DNA of 64,000 nucleotides. It comes from Oceanobacillus luteolus. Its GTDB lineage: Bacteria > Bacillota > Bacilli > Bacillales > Amphibacillaceae. Below are positions 63,505 to 64,000 of this stretch, piece by piece; position 1 is the first letter of the stretch; each line of letters starts with the position of its first letter. Under the pieces are notes generated by a model that had not been told where the DNA came from, ran no database searches, and was given only the letters and a program-made list of their open reading frames with translations. The position numbers and the translations under genes were made by a program. The DNA lies in contig NZ_JAMBON010000011.1 of assembly GCF_023715655.1 (NCBI RefSeq), forward strand, positions 1 through 64,000, given 5' to 3'.

Positions 63505-64000
63505 TTAATGCCCTACTCTAATGCTGCCATTTACTGTTTTTAATCTCACCTGATTTTCACCATCACCAAATACGGTGTGTTGATTATTATTCCCAAATAT
63601 TTCAATACGTCCGTTTACTACCTCCACGTTAATCTCAGCATTTTTCGGCTCTTCATCCACTCGAACATCAATTTTACCATTAACAGATTCTAAGTGGATA
63701 GGCTGATCTAAGCTTATTTCCTCAAGATTGATTTTTCCGTTTGTAACTTTTGCTTCGAGCTCGCCCTCTATATTATTCGCATTTATTTTACCATTAACCG
63801 ATTTCATGGTTATTGCTTTTGTTTTGAGATTCACGAGTGTAACCTCTCCATTGGTCGATTTTGCTTCAAGGTCCTCCGCTGAAATATTTTCAATTCTGAT
63901 TTTACCATTTCCGGTTTCTGCTCTAAGTGAAGAATATTCAGCTTCTGGCAAGTATACTTTTGTCACCGGTGACTTTATCGAGAAATCAAAATTGAAGAAG
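63505..64000 (-). CDS. DUF4097 beta-strand repeat protein, 5' part outside window
   Basis: The reading frame is open to the window edge; the residues before the first GTG (FNFDFSIKSP) look like the normal run-in to a DUF4097 domain, so the gene is cut here and about 165 C-terminal residues are seen. They form a right-handed beta-helix-like series with about six NGK/NGE/NGR turns at 20-25-residue spacing (NGKI, NGEV, NGKI, NGKI, NGKI, NGRI, NGSI). DUF4097 proteins often sit with PadR/HAAS genes and envelope stress systems; here the BmrA-like exporter follows about 90 bp downstream. Confidence 0.85.
   Translation of the reverse strand, partial: FFNFDFSIKSPVTKVYLPEAEYSSLRAETGNGKIRIENISAEDLEAKSTNGEVTLVNLKTKAITMKSVNGKINANNIEGELEAKVTNGKINLEEISLDQPIHLESVNGKIDVRVDEEPKNAEINVEVVNGRIEIFGNNNQHTVFGDGENQVRLKTVNGSIRVGH

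Overview
The window is chromosomal DNA from a low-GC Gram-positive bacterium. Strong AGGAGG-type ribosome binding sites, frequent TTG and GTG starts, and the gene families present (YisP, PbuE, YqxD, FetAB/YjkAB, MhqR/MhqD, CatE, BmrA and a glgB-C-D-A-P operon) point to the family Bacillaceae. The set also includes meso-diaminopimelate dehydrogenase and PEP carboxylase, so a halotolerant genus near Oceanobacillus, Virgibacillus or Gracilibacillus is my inference; the sequence does not name a species. I saw no rRNA, tRNA, CRISPR array, phage gene or transposase.

Layout. 1-950: non-coding DNA with a long imperfect hairpin and an array of about twelve 51-52 bp repeats organised as a 155 bp three-unit repeat. 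952-7862: PEP carboxylase, a TipAS-type MerR regulator with its own 19-bp-spacer promoter, a Gly/Pro-rich collagen-like protein, a VTC-type polyphosphate polymerase-like protein with its DUF4956 membrane partner, and a squalene/phytoene-synthase-fold protein. 8048-19222: a PbuE-like efflux pump, an AI-2E family protein, Ogt, the hom-thrC-thrB operon, argF, an RclA-type flavoprotein disulfide reductase, EutH and YqxD. 19261-22520: a minus-strand module (PadR, HAAS protein, DUF4173 membrane protein, cis-prenyltransferase) joined by three matching 19-bp palindromes. 22625-24868: a sigma-B-like promoter driving a structured non-coding transcript, then an antibiotic-resistance-type ABC-F gene behind an attenuation leader. 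24902-36511: SIMPL protein, SDR, FetAB, a MhqR-flavin reductase-MhqD operon convergent with CatE, PlsC, MscS, AroD, a GntR regulator and BrnQ.

36752-47390: glycogen metabolism. A tightly overlapping minus-strand glgBCDAP operon faces away from a type I pullulanase. glgP is cut by one in-frame TAA codon, so glycogen and maltodextrin phosphorolysis may be lost or reduced while synthesis and debranching look intact. 47611-57208: ketopantoate reductase, Ddh, a methyltransferase, SerC, Ung with a coupled small protein, ModABC, a paired SMR efflux system and a POT peptide transporter. 57419-64000: a small membrane protein, a 3-hydroxybutyrate dehydrogenase/GntP permease operon with a sigma-54 promoter, a CcpA site and a sigma-54 activator gene next door, a BmrA-like exporter with a possible leader peptide, and the 3' part of a DUF4097 gene that runs off the window.

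The items most worth a second look are the higher-order repeat array, the PadR operator set, the sigma-B-type RNA, the ABC-F attenuator, the broken glgP, and four short genes (41-56 codons).
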